Positions 25,713 to 35,100 of a stretch of 64,000 nt of DNA are shown here, piece after piece. The translations under genes and the position numbers were made by a program. The notes under the pieces were generated by a model. That model was not told the origin of the DNA. It saw only the letters and a program-made list of their open reading frames with translations, and ran no database searches. Each line of letters opens with the position of its first letter. Positions within the stretch are counted from its first letter, which is position 1. Source of the stretch: Gammaproteobacteria bacterium (GTDB lineage Bacteria > Pseudomonadota > Gammaproteobacteria > Nevskiales > Nevskiaceae); contig JAPLSB010000018.1 of the NCBI GenBank assembly GCA_026398875.1, forward strand, positions 1 to 64,000, read 5' to 3'.

Positions 25713-27533
25713 ATGAGCATCAACGGCCTGAATTCACCCCGCGCTTCGTCACCGCCCGGCAGCACCGCGCGGAACCTTCCGCTGGCGCTGGAAACGCTGC
25801 TGTCGAGCCTGGTTGCCGACGGTCTGGCGACAGCGGCAGCGGCCCAGGCCATGCTGTCGCGCCCTGCGGTTCGTGGCGAACACCCGCATCCCTTGGTCCG
25901 GATCGCAGCCTGCGACTGGGATCATCCGCAGCTGCCGGGACGCAAGCTCGGCATCGAGGCGCTGACCCAGTGGCTCGCCGGGCAAGCCGGACTGCCGTAT
26001 CTGCGTATCGATCCGCTGGCCATCGAGGTCGCTCGAATCGCCACGGTGATGCCGTATGCCTACGCCTCGCGGCTGAAGCTGCTGCCAGTGAAGGTGACAG
26101 CAAACGAGGTCACCATCGCCACCGGCGAGCCGTACATCGTCGACTGGGTGCCGGACCTGCAGCAGGCGCTGAAGCTCGACGTGAAACGGGTGCTCGCCAA
26201 CCCGCTCGACATCGAGCGCTACCTGGTCGAGTTCTACGCACTGGCCCGCTCGGTGAAAGCCTCCGGCGAGGAGCGCGCCAAGCTGGTCGGCTTCGGCGGC
26301 CAGCGGTCGCTGGAGCAATTGACCGATCTTGGCAAGCGCGGGCAGCTGGGCGCCGATGATTCCCATGTCGTCAACATCGTCGACTGGCTGCTGCAGTACG
26401 CGTTCGAATCGCGCGCCAGCGACATCCATCTGGAGCCGCGCCGCGACATCGGCAATGTCCGCTTCCGCATCGACGGCGTACTGCACGAGGTCTACCAGAT
26501 CCCGGCGACGGTGATGACCGGCGTCACCAGCCGAATCAAGATCCTCAGCCGCATGGACGTGGCCGAAAAGCGCAAGCCTCAGGACGGCCGCATCAAGACC
26601 CGTTCGCCGGATGGCAAGGAGATCGAACTGCGCTGCTCCAGTCTGCCGACGGCGTTCGGCGAAAAGCTGGTGCTGCGCATCTTCGATCCGGAAGTGCTGG
26701 TCCGCGACTTCCGCCAGCTAGGCTTCAACGACAGCGAGGCCGCCGCATGGCGGACGATGATCGGCCAGCCGAACGGCATCGTGCTGGTCACCGGGCCGAC
26801 CGGCTCCGGCAAGACCACCACGCTGTATTCATCGCTGAAGCAGCTGGCAACGCCGCAGATCAACGTCTGCACGATCGAGGACCCGATCGAGATGGTCGAT
26901 GCCAGCTTCAACCAGATGCAGGTGCAGCCGAACATCGATCTGAACTTTGCCGAAGGCATCCGCGCGCTGATGCGCCAGGACCCGGACATCATCATGGTCG
27001 GCGAAATTCGCGATCTGGAAACCGCCGAGATCGCGATCCAGGCAGCACTGACCGGCCATCTGGTGCTGTCGACGCTGCACACCAATGACGCGCCCAGCGC
27101 GATCACCCGCCTGCTCGATCTCGGCGTGCCCGGCTATCTGATCAAGTCGACCTTGATCGGTGTCGTCGCCCAACGCCTGCTGCGGCGCCTGTGTCCACAT
27201 TGCAAGAAGGCCACCGTCATCGATCAGCAGCAGTGGGCCGACATCACCGGTGGCAGCTCGTTGGTGCCGAAACCGGATGTCGTTCACGTGCCGGTCGGCT
27301 GCCTGGAATGCCGCGAGACCGGGTATCTGGGCCGCGTCGGCATCTACGAAATCATGCCGATGTCGAAGACGCTGAACCCGACGATCGGCAGCGCGACCGA
27401 CCTCGCGCATCTGCGCCAACAAGCCATCAAGGAGGGGATGATGCCGCTACGCATCGCCGGCTGCGTCAAGCTGGCTGCCGGCACCACCAGCATCGAGGAA
27501 GTGCTGGGTATTGCTGCCAGCAGTCACGACTGA
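25713..27533 (+). CDS. GspE/PilB-family secretion ATPase (orphan)
   Basis: Hexameric cytosolic ATPase of the type II secretion/type IV pilus assembly class. The 606-residue protein has an N-terminal T2SSE_N-like domain (about 90-200), then DIHLEPRRDIGNVRFRIDG, Walker A GPTGSGKTTT, Asp box (CTIEDPIE), Walker B-like DPDIIMVGEIRD, the His box HLVLSTLHTNDAP and a zinc-binding CPHCKK...CLECRETGYLGR. It is distinct from pilB at 57341 in this same window. No other pilus or secretion genes are next to it, so the system it powers cannot be named. It is divergent from the GMC operon. Confidence 0.92.
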   Translation: MSINGLNSPRASSPPGSTARNLPLALETLLSSLVADGLATAAAAQAMLSRPAVRGEHPHPLVRIAACDWDHPQLPGRKLGIEALTQWLAGQAGLPYLRIDPLAIEVARIATVMPYAYASRLKLLPVKVTANEVTIATGEPYIVDWVPDLQQALKLDVKRVLANPLDIERYLVEFYALARSVKASGEERAKLVGFGGQRSLEQLTDLGKRGQLGADDSHVVNIVDWLLQYAFESRASDIHLEPRRDIGNVRFRIDGVLHEVYQIPATVMTGVTSRIKILSRMDVAEKRKPQDGRIKTRSPDGKEIELRCSSLPTAFGEKLVLRIFDPEVLVRDFRQLGFNDSEAAAWRTMIGQPNGIVLVTGPTGSGKTTTLYSSLKQLATPQINVCTIEDPIEMVDASFNQMQVQPNIDLNFAEGIRALMRQDPDIIMVGEIRDLETAEIAIQAALTGHLVLSTLHTNDAPSAITRLLDLGVPGYLIKSTLIGVVAQRLLRRLCPHCKKATVIDQQQWADITGGSSLVPKPDVVHVPVGCLECRETGYLGRVGIYEIMPMSKTLNPTIGSATDLAHLRQQAIKEGMMPLRIAGCVKLAAGTTSIEEVLGIAASSHD

Positions 27534-27883
27534 CGACGCGTGAACGGTTGCTTGCACGCAGCACGGAGGTCGCGTCAGCCGTTGCCGCCCGTGGTACCGC
27601 TCAGCGGCGCAGCGAATCGAATCGGCAAGCCAGAAAAGAAGCAGCGGGCGACAGCAGATGCTGTGATCGCCCGCCGTGGCCCAATTGGCCAACACCGTCA
27701 AGGAGGCCGTCTGACGGTATGGCCCAGCCAGACCGGGGAAGGGGCCGACCCAGCCAAGCCAAAAACTGATGAGCCTGAGTTGCATCGCGTTGCGCCGAAC
27801 GACTCCGGCACGAGGCCGGTATCCGCATCGACGCAATCGACGATCGCCACCCGCGGCAGCCGCCGCCGGTGGCTTACCGCGGC
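27534..27883. other. 350-bp intergenic region with one strong hairpin
   Basis: Lies between two convergent genes (the ATPase and the DUF1302 gene). It contains an 8-bp stem, GCGGGCGA at 27644-27651 with TCGCCCGC at 27667-27674, and a nested CAGC/GCTG stem inside the loop. No T-run follows on either strand, so a terminator role is only possible. No credible gene is seen. Confidence 0.5.
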
Positions 27884-29968
27884 TCAGAACTGGTAAGTGA
27901 AACGCAACGCCACCTCATCGGCATAATCGATCGCGCGAATCAGGTTCTTGTTCGGATTGCTGTACAGGTGACCGTTCGTGTAGTTGTAAAACACTTCCAT
28001 GATCAGGCCATTGCCGATATTCCACTGCACTTCCGGCTGGGCAAGCAGGCCACCCTGCACGTCCCAGAGGAAAGCCCATTCGAATACGAACGTGCGGTTC
28101 GGCGCCGGCTGGAACCCGGCAAAGACCAGATAGTTCGCACTGCCGATACCGGAGGCGTTCTTCGACTGCTGCGCGCTGCCGTCGTTGCCGTTGTAGCCCT
28201 TGAGATTCAGGCCGATCAGGTCGCTGTCGCTGCGATGCTGGAATTCGAACACCAGGTAGGCCGCCGGGAATGCGGCCGACCAGCGCGTCCACTTCTCGGC
28301 CACGGCAGTGACGATGTATTCGTCATCCTTCAGGAAACCGACGCTGAGGCTCGGCGCCGTGTACACACGCTTTGGCGTGTACTGCGTTTCGACATTCAGG
28401 ATGATCTCGTTCAGCCATTCGTTGTCGGATGAGGTCACATAACTGCCGCCGAGGCCGAACACTTCCTCACGGAAGTACTCGCGCTCGATATTGCCTCGCA
28501 AGCTGCCGCCCGAACCAAGGAAGAAGGTGTTCAGCAGGTTCTTCGCTTCGTCGATGTCATTGACGCGCGACGCATAGATGTCCTGCAACGCCGGAAACTC
28601 CTCGATCACCGTGTTCAAAGCATCCAGACCAGCAAGACGAACGCTGCCGGCGGCTGCGAACCACTCGTCACCGGAATACACGCCAGCCGGCGCAACGGTG
28701 AACGGCGAATCAGCCAGCGCAGCGCCAACGCTGTCGTAGTTGCGGCACAGCGAGGGGTTGTAGGCTTCCGGACTGCAACCGGGTGCCTTCAGCATGTACG
28801 CCGTTTCGACAAGTGCGCCGAAGCCACCGGTGAGCCCCTTGTTGATGCCCGACTTCGCCCAGCGGAACGCACCGAGCGGGTTGTAGCGGCTTGCCGCGAA
28901 TGCCGACCAGCCCCACTGACCGTAATCGGCCTTGGCACGCATGCCGTAGTCGATCTTCCAGTCGTAGTTGTGCAGGTAGTAATTGTCGAGCGGCTTGTAG
29001 AACTGCGCCGGTGCGACATTGAAGCTGGTGTTCGGGTTCGGAATGATCGACGGCTGGAACTTGCCGGCGTACGCGTCGACGACGATGGCGTCGGTCGCCT
29101 GCATCGTGGCGCGGATCGACAGCTTCGGCACGCGCTCGTCCTCAAACTCTTCGATCGCACGATCAAGAATCAGGTGGCGACGGAAGTCCAGACCATTCGG
29201 CACGTCGAAGGTCTGCAGGAAGATCGCCTGACCCCAGGCAATCTGCTGGTTGCCGACACGAACATTGATGTTGTCGTACTTGTAATCGAGGATGAACGTC
29301 GGCAAGTCCAGCATGTAGTTGCGGCTCGACATCTCGAGCGGATTGATGTTCTTGCCGTTGCGTGCCTTCGCGCCGAAATAGTTCGGGGTACCAATGTCAT
29401 CGCCGCGATAGCCGCCGCCGTCCGGAATGCCGCCCTGGAACTGCGCGACATCCGCCGAGTTGAAACCGTCATACAGGCGCGGATCGAAGATCGCACGAAC
29501 GCGTGCAATGAACTGGAAGTTGTCAGTGAACTTCGTCGTGACTTCGCTGGAGATCTTGAACGTGAAGTAGTTCAACTCTTGATTGCGATCCGGAATGAAA
29601 TCGCTGCGCCGTACGACGTCACTGGTGATGACACCCGGAATGCCGTTGGGAATCGGTATGTTCCAGTTCGCAGCCGGAAGCAGTCCGGGAAACGGGCCGT
29701 CCGGGCTGCCGATGCCGGCGATCAGCGTTGGCGGAACATAAGCCTGACGAGCAACACCGACGTTCTGGTACGGAGCACCGGTCTGGTTGTACTGGTTCCG
29801 CAGCCCGGTCGTGCGATACGAGAAATCGGTGCGAAACACCGTATTCATCGAGGTGCGCTCCCAGATGCCGCTGAGAAAGCTTTCTTCATCAGCATACAGT
29901 GCCCCTGCCGGAAGCCATGCAGACAACACGGCGAGCGCCCAGACCGGATGGCGCGACAGTCGCTTCAT
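27884..29968 (-). CDS. DUF1302 family outer-membrane protein
   Basis: A 694-residue exported protein with a signal peptide (MKRLSRHPVWALAVLSAWLPAGALYA) and a long beta-rich body with frequent aromatic residues, ending in Phe (LRFTYQF), as in outer-membrane beta-barrels. The segments RNYMLDLPTFILDYKYDNIN and GNQQIAWGQAIFLQ are characteristic of DUF1302. The family is often encoded beside DUF1329, YCF48-like and RND proteins in bacteria that use steroids, terpenes or hydrocarbons, where uptake or export of a hydrophobic compound is suspected. It is the last gene of the minus-strand module starting at 35100. GGGGAGAA precedes the ATG. Confidence 0.87.
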   Translation of the reverse strand: MKRLSRHPVWALAVLSAWLPAGALYADEESFLSGIWERTSMNTVFRTDFSYRTTGLRNQYNQTGAPYQNVGVARQAYVPPTLIAGIGSPDGPFPGLLPAANWNIPIPNGIPGVITSDVVRRSDFIPDRNQELNYFTFKISSEVTTKFTDNFQFIARVRAIFDPRLYDGFNSADVAQFQGGIPDGGGYRGDDIGTPNYFGAKARNGKNINPLEMSSRNYMLDLPTFILDYKYDNINVRVGNQQIAWGQAIFLQTFDVPNGLDFRRHLILDRAIEEFEDERVPKLSIRATMQATDAIVVDAYAGKFQPSIIPNPNTSFNVAPAQFYKPLDNYYLHNYDWKIDYGMRAKADYGQWGWSAFAASRYNPLGAFRWAKSGINKGLTGGFGALVETAYMLKAPGCSPEAYNPSLCRNYDSVGAALADSPFTVAPAGVYSGDEWFAAAGSVRLAGLDALNTVIEEFPALQDIYASRVNDIDEAKNLLNTFFLGSGGSLRGNIEREYFREEVFGLGGSYVTSSDNEWLNEIILNVETQYTPKRVYTAPSLSVGFLKDDEYIVTAVAEKWTRWSAAFPAAYLVFEFQHRSDSDLIGLNLKGYNGNDGSAQQSKNASGIGSANYLVFAGFQPAPNRTFVFEWAFLWDVQGGLLAQPEVQWNIGNGLIMEVFYNYTNGHLYSNPNKNLIRAIDYADEVALRFTYQF

Positions 29969-30005
29969 GATTGTTCTCCCCTGAAGTCAGTTGCTTTGCT
30001 TGTTG

Positions 30006-31046
30006 TTATTGGTTCCCGAGTGCAAGGCTCAGGACTCTTCCGCTATGCCCTACTGCAAACATTGCATCTGCCGGTGTGCTGGCCCCGCGCGACAGGCCGG
30101 AGTACCAGTTCAGGCTGACATCGAGCGCATGCAGTGCACGCCAGCTGCTGCCGCCATCGCTGCTGAGCAAGCCTGCACGCATGCCGATCGCGATCACTCG
30201 GCCATCGCCGGTCGCATCGATGTCGAACAGGCTGGCCTTGGAACCGGAGCTCAGACGCGTCCACGAGCTTCCGGCATCGCTGGTCTTCAGGATCAGGCCG
30301 TCCTGGCCCGAGGCGTAGCCGACACCGTCGTCGCCGATATTCATGCCGAAGATGGTCGGCGGAATCGTGCCGCTGTCGTCGCTCTGCGCCTGGAACACCG
30401 GCGCCCAGGTCAGGCCACCGTCTGTGGAGTGGTTGATCTGGCCATATTCGCCACCGATCAGGATCGAGCCGTCATCGAACACCTTGACCACGTAGTTCGT
30501 TGGTTCGTCTCGAACAGCTGCGAACTCGTCCGTGGAATCGCCGGCTTTGTACAGTTCGGCCCAGTTCGGCGCGATCGACGCCCACGACTCGCCGCCATCG
30601 GTGGACTTCAACAAGGTGCCGAACGCACCGACGGCCACGGCGACGCCTTGCCTGTTCAGCGCGACGCGCAGCAGCCGCATGTCGGTACCGCTATCGATCT
30701 TGCGCCAGGCCCCCCGGCCGGTACGAACCAGCACCAGGCCTTTCTGGCCAACGGCAATCGAACGATCACCGACGATCGCGACACCGTGCATCGCGAGCTG
30801 CGTCGGTGGCTGCTCCTTGGCCTTGGCCCAGGTTTTTCCAGCATCCGTGGTCTCGAGGATGAGCCCGGCATGCCCGACCGCCAAACCGGTGTTCCCGGCG
30901 AACGCGACCGCGTACAGACGATCGTGAGGGGTCATCTGGGTCATCGCCCGGCTGTCGGCATCAGCCGCCCAGACTCGGGGGAAACCGATCGCAAGCATCG
31001 CCAGAACGACGGCGTTGAGTAAGGTGATGCGCGCAGGACGCTTCAT
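30006..31046 (-). CDS. YCF48-like beta-propeller protein (BNR repeats)
   Basis: A 346-residue protein with a signal peptide (MKRPARITLLNAVVLAMLAI... cut near VWA-ADA), hence periplasmic or surface-exposed. Repeats of the BNR/Asp-box type are visible: LETTDAGKTWAK, LKSTDGGESWAS, NHSTDGGLTWAP, LKTSDAGSSWTR and LSSDGGSSWRA, which fit a seven-bladed propeller like the photosystem II factor Ycf48. I chose ATG 31044-31046; a GTG four codons earlier is possible. It sits between DUF1329 (84 bp upstream) and DUF1302 (37 bp downstream) in the same direction. Confidence 0.87.
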   Translation of the reverse strand: MKRPARITLLNAVVLAMLAIGFPRVWAADADSRAMTQMTPHDRLYAVAFAGNTGLAVGHAGLILETTDAGKTWAKAKEQPPTQLAMHGVAIVGDRSIAVGQKGLVLVRTGRGAWRKIDSGTDMRLLRVALNRQGVAVAVGAFGTLLKSTDGGESWASIAPNWAELYKAGDSTDEFAAVRDEPTNYVVKVFDDGSILIGGEYGQINHSTDGGLTWAPVFQAQSDDSGTIPPTIFGMNIGDDGVGYASGQDGLILKTSDAGSSWTRLSSGSKASLFDIDATGDGRVIAIGMRAGLLSSDGGSSWRALHALDVSLNWYSGLSRGASTPADAMFAVGHSGRVLSLALGNQ

Positions 31047-31129
31047 GGCGAAGGCCACCGATGTTCGTTGGGAAGAAGTGCGGCGGCGACAGAGGCCGCC
31101 GCACGAAGGACCAGTTCAGCCGCGCAGCT

Positions 31130-32527
31130 TCAAGCGCGACCCAGCGCCTGCAGCGCCTGTGGCGTGCAGTAGGTGTTGAACAGCCATTCCGGATCCGCAT
31201 CGAAGCGGGCGATCACGCCGGCAGCGCCCTTGCTGTGGTTGCACAACGACATCCGACGGTTCTGGAAGTCGTAGATGTGCACGTAGGTCCAGGACCAGCC
31301 CGGGTTCACGCCATCAGCGCTCTTGATGAAGCGCTTGCCGTCCTTGCCACCGCCCTTGAACTGGCCATGCGCCATTTCGAAGTTCGACCACAGCTTGCCC
31401 TGACGGTCATAGCGGATATTGCTGGCCGCCATGTTGTTGCGGGCATCGACATAGGCCACGCGCTTCGACACCGGCGACCGTGGATAGCCGGTCGGCTCGC
31501 AGCTGGTGACGATCACGTCCGGCGCCATTTCGTAGGCAATGTCGAAGAACTTCGGATTGTCCTTCTGACGCGGCGGCTCCCAGTTGTCGTCATGGCGCTC
31601 GAACTCCGACGACCACGGACCAAGCATCGGCTTGCGTTCCTCGATCTTGTGATTGCCCCAGGTCAGGAACGGGTCGCCTGCTGCCCAGGGGTCGCTGAGG
31701 AACCAGACCGCGCCGGGAACCAGAGGCTCGAAGCGCTGGTTCGCCGGGAACTGGCGCACGCGGCGGAACGACGGCAGATAGCCGTACAGGCCCGGGATCT
31801 TGCGCTGGTCGTAATCCCAGACGCTGAGGAACGAGGTGCCGCGGACATCCGGATCGGCAGCGAAGTAGACGCTCTGTCGACGCAGTTCGCTGTCCAGACC
31901 CTTGAACACCTTGCGGTCGGTACGGCCGGTGCTGTTCAACTCCACCCACTGGAAGTTGTAGTGATATTCCTGCTTGCCGTCGGTGCCGTAGTCTTTCTGC
32001 TCGATCACGTAGCACGCAGAATCGGCGCGGCCGATGCTCATGCCCATGTTGCACCAGACTTCCTTGCCATCCTTGGCATTGACGAATGGCAAGCCACCCT
32101 GCCAGCGATTGCCGTTCTGATCGACCGGGTTGCCATTGGCGTTCCACTTGGCGCGGTGCCCTGACTTCACGTCGGCAACGGTCGCTTCGTAGTAGGTCGC
32201 GGCAACGAGGTCGCGCGGATTGGTGGTCGGCGCCTTGATTCGGATCTTGCGACCTTCCGGCCCGGTGATCTGCTCGATGGCACCCGGATCGAGCAGATGC
32301 TTGACGTGCTCGACGTTGTCCTTGGTGATGTAGTCGCCCACCTTGACCTTGCCCTTGCTCTGCACTTCGATCGAGAGCATTTCATCGGGATAGGCCTTGC
32401 TGATGTTGTCGATTTCCTTCGCATACAGCTTGTCGAGCGGCATCAGCACACCGCCGCCAAGACCGTACGCCACGGACTCCATCAGTTTTCGACGGCCGTA
32501 ATTTACGTCGTACTTTCTGATTCTCAT
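31130..32527 (-). CDS. DUF1329 family exported protein
   Basis: A 465-residue protein from ATG 32525-32527 (GAGGAG upstream). It begins with positive charges and RRKLMESVAYGLGGGVLMPLDKLYA, a possible twin-arginine or Sec signal. The body is beta-rich and resembles the lipoprotein-carrier (LolA/B) fold expected for DUF1329: YHYNFQWVELNSTGR, GTSFLSVWDYDQRKIPGLYG, ERKPMLGPWSSEFERHDDNW. The family co-occurs with DUF1302 and RND transporters, consistent with moving a hydrophobic molecule across the envelope. Function is inferred from this co-occurrence only. Confidence 0.87.
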   Translation of the reverse strand: MRIRKYDVNYGRRKLMESVAYGLGGGVLMPLDKLYAKEIDNISKAYPDEMLSIEVQSKGKVKVGDYITKDNVEHVKHLLDPGAIEQITGPEGRKIRIKAPTTNPRDLVAATYYEATVADVKSGHRAKWNANGNPVDQNGNRWQGGLPFVNAKDGKEVWCNMGMSIGRADSACYVIEQKDYGTDGKQEYHYNFQWVELNSTGRTDRKVFKGLDSELRRQSVYFAADPDVRGTSFLSVWDYDQRKIPGLYGYLPSFRRVRQFPANQRFEPLVPGAVWFLSDPWAAGDPFLTWGNHKIEERKPMLGPWSSEFERHDDNWEPPRQKDNPKFFDIAYEMAPDVIVTSCEPTGYPRSPVSKRVAYVDARNNMAASNIRYDRQGKLWSNFEMAHGQFKGGGKDGKRFIKSADGVNPGWSWTYVHIYDFQNRRMSLCNHSKGAAGVIARFDADPEWLFNTYCTPQALQALGRA

Positions 32528-32619
32528 TGTGTTCTCCTCGTTTCGCGTGCGCACATCACTGCACTTCTGCCGTCCGATCGATTACCGGGGACGAAAAACC
32601 GGTGTGCCGACAAAGCTTT

Positions 32620-35100
32620 CTATTTATTGGCGAGGACCACCATGTCCCCGCCATGACTCGCCCCAGGGTGTGTATTGCTGTTGCTGCCCGCTGTTTCGAA
32701 CTGAGACAGATCGATGCCTTCACCGACCATCAGGTCGGTTCTCGTTGCGAAGCGCGGCTTGACGATCCAGACCAGCAGCGGCAGCACGATCAGTGCGAGC
32801 ACCATGTTGATCAGCATGATTGCGCCGAGCAGCAGACCCATGTCCGCCATGAATTTCAGGTCGGACAGGAAGTACCAGGGCAGGATGCCGACCAGCATGA
32901 TCGTGGCCGTGAACATGATCGCCTTGCCGGTGGTGACCATCGACTGGGTGATTGCCCGACCCCAGTCCGCGCCCTGCGCGTGGTACTCCTCGCAGATGCG
33001 CGACAGCAGGTAGATGCCGTAGTCGATACCGACACCGACACCCAGCACGGTGACCAGCACCGAGTTGATATCCAGACCGATGCCCATCATGTGCATCGTC
33101 GCCAGCAGATAAAAGTTCGACAGCAGCGTCGGTACCAGCAGGATGATCGCCGCCACGATCGAGCGATACGCATAGGTCGCAATGACGAAGATCGCGAGGC
33201 AGCACAGGCCGACCAGAATCCAGTGATAGCGCTGCACCACGCTGTTCATCGATTCCTGCAGCGCAATCGTCCCGGACGCCAGTCGGATCCGGACGTTCTT
33301 GTGATCCCGCCCGACTTCATCGACGACCTTGCGGGCGACCGCCAGCGCGTTGTTCACCGTGTCCTGCTTGTTGTCGCGATAGAACAGCGACACCGTCGAA
33401 TGGCGATAGCGGAAGTCGGTCATGTCCGCGAAGTTCAGCGGGTTCTGCCCGAAGGCCACCGACGTACCCGCCGCCTTCACAGACTCCTCGTCCGGATCGA
33501 TCGACATCCACGCCGGATGACCACCGGAGTAGATCCGGTTGACTTCTTCCATGATGTCCGAGAACGAGCGCGTGGCCCGCGCTGGCTGTGCTGCGCTCTC
33601 GGCCGCTTTCTGGATCGTCTGCGACAGGGCGTATACCTCCGCCGAACGTGTCGCACGGCTTTCCATGTTCTCGGTGTCCTTCTGCTCGAAGATGATCTCG
33701 AGCGAATTCACGCCAGGGAAATGGTTGTTGATGTCGCGAACCGCAGTGTTGAACTCCGACTTGTCCCACAGCAGGTTGCTGCCTTCGACCGGATTGCCGA
33801 TGGCGATCCGGAAAGCCAGCATGACCGCTGCCGTGGTCAGCGCTGTCACCACCACCAGGGTGTACTCCGCGCGTTTGCCATACGTCAGTTTGGCCATCGC
33901 ATTGAGCAGGACCTTCTGCACCTTGTGAATGCCCTGCTCGCGCTCGCCGCCAACGATCTCGTCGATGTTCTTCGGCGGCGGCAAGTACGACAGCAGGATC
34001 GCGATCAGCATCACGCCAGTCGGGATCAGGTACACCGCCCACATGCCGCAGAACAGCGCGAAGCGCTGCATGGCCGGGATCGGCGCAATGCCGATCACGA
34101 AGATGGCGATGACGTCGGTCATGATGCCGAGCACGCTGGGCGCCATCATCACCGCCAAGGTCACTTCGGACGCCTTCCTGCGATCGCGGATATGCGCGTA
34201 GATCTCGTAGTAGCGCTCGGTGTACTGGATGCAGTGCGAGAACGAGCGCGCGACCAGCAACAGCGGCACCACCATCAGCAGCGGCTCGATCGGCGAATGC
34301 AGCCAGCCGACCATGCCGAAGCCCCAGACGGCCGCCACGAAGCTGCAGACGACCGGCACCACGATGCCGGTGACATTGCGCATGTAGAACGCCAGCGCCA
34401 CAACCAGCAAGGTCAGCGTGACGGCGAAGATCGTGTAGGTCTGCCCCTGCAGCTGGTAGACCCAGCCGGTCAGGATCGGCTGGCCAACGACGCTGAACGT
34501 GTGGTTCTCGTCGGTCGCCTGCTTAACCAACTCGTTGATCTTGCGAAACACCACACCGTAATCGAGCTTGTCTTCGAAGAACGACAAGCGCAGCAGCGTT
34601 GCGGTCTGGTCCGCCGACACCAGATAGGTGCGCGCCATCGGCGAACGCTCGACGCGGCGTTCCAGTTCGGCGAGATCGTTCGGCTCGGTCGGCACCTCGT
34701 TGCCCATCAGCGGCATCATCTGGATGCCTTCCGCCGTGGCCTCGGCGAATGTGGCCTTCTCAGTGGTGATCGACAGGATACGGTCGTGGTTGACCCCTTC
34801 GATGAGGTCGACGTCCCGCGTCAAGGTCCACACCTTCTGCAAGGTGTCGGCGTTGTAGATCTTCTTGCCGTCCGTCCGCTTCAGCATGATGGTGACGGTC
34901 AGCGGATCACCGAAGTTCGGATGATCGCGATAAGCCTGCACGAATGGATCGTCGGTCGGCAGCAGATCCTGGAAGATCGTGCGGATGTCCAGCTGGGGAA
35001 TGCCACCCGCAAACAGCAGCGTGACAAGAATGAAGAAGATGCCGACACCGCGGCGGCGATTGACAATCCAGGCAGCGAGTCGAAAACGGAAACTATCCAT
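32620..35100 (-). CDS. RND superfamily (MMPL-type) transporter
   Basis: An 826-residue inner-membrane protein with the RND/MMPL layout: one N-terminal helix, a large periplasmic loop (DIRTIFQDLLPTDDPF...), five helices, then one more, a second loop and a last five-helix group. Sterol-sensing-like stretches are clear (MVVPLLLVARSFSHCIQYTERY and VLVTVLGVGVGIDYGIYLLS, the latter with the conserved Asp of proton relay in GVGIDYG). It is the first gene of the module RND-DUF1329-YCF48-DUF1302 and divergent from tmoA, so substrate or product transport for the monooxygenase is a reasonable inference. Confidence 0.92.
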   Translation of the reverse strand: MDSFRFRLAAWIVNRRRGVGIFFILVTLLFAGGIPQLDIRTIFQDLLPTDDPFVQAYRDHPNFGDPLTVTIMLKRTDGKKIYNADTLQKVWTLTRDVDLIEGVNHDRILSITTEKATFAEATAEGIQMMPLMGNEVPTEPNDLAELERRVERSPMARTYLVSADQTATLLRLSFFEDKLDYGVVFRKINELVKQATDENHTFSVVGQPILTGWVYQLQGQTYTIFAVTLTLLVVALAFYMRNVTGIVVPVVCSFVAAVWGFGMVGWLHSPIEPLLMVVPLLLVARSFSHCIQYTERYYEIYAHIRDRRKASEVTLAVMMAPSVLGIMTDVIAIFVIGIAPIPAMQRFALFCGMWAVYLIPTGVMLIAILLSYLPPPKNIDEIVGGEREQGIHKVQKVLLNAMAKLTYGKRAEYTLVVVTALTTAAVMLAFRIAIGNPVEGSNLLWDKSEFNTAVRDINNHFPGVNSLEIIFEQKDTENMESRATRSAEVYALSQTIQKAAESAAQPARATRSFSDIMEEVNRIYSGGHPAWMSIDPDEESVKAAGTSVAFGQNPLNFADMTDFRYRHSTVSLFYRDNKQDTVNNALAVARKVVDEVGRDHKNVRIRLASGTIALQESMNSVVQRYHWILVGLCCLAIFVIATYAYRSIVAAIILLVPTLLSNFYLLATMHMMGIGLDINSVLVTVLGVGVGIDYGIYLLSRICEEYHAQGADWGRAITQSMVTTGKAIMFTATIMLVGILPWYFLSDLKFMADMGLLLGAIMLINMVLALIVLPLLVWIVKPRFATRTDLMVGEGIDLSQFETAGSNSNTHPGASHGGDMVVLANK

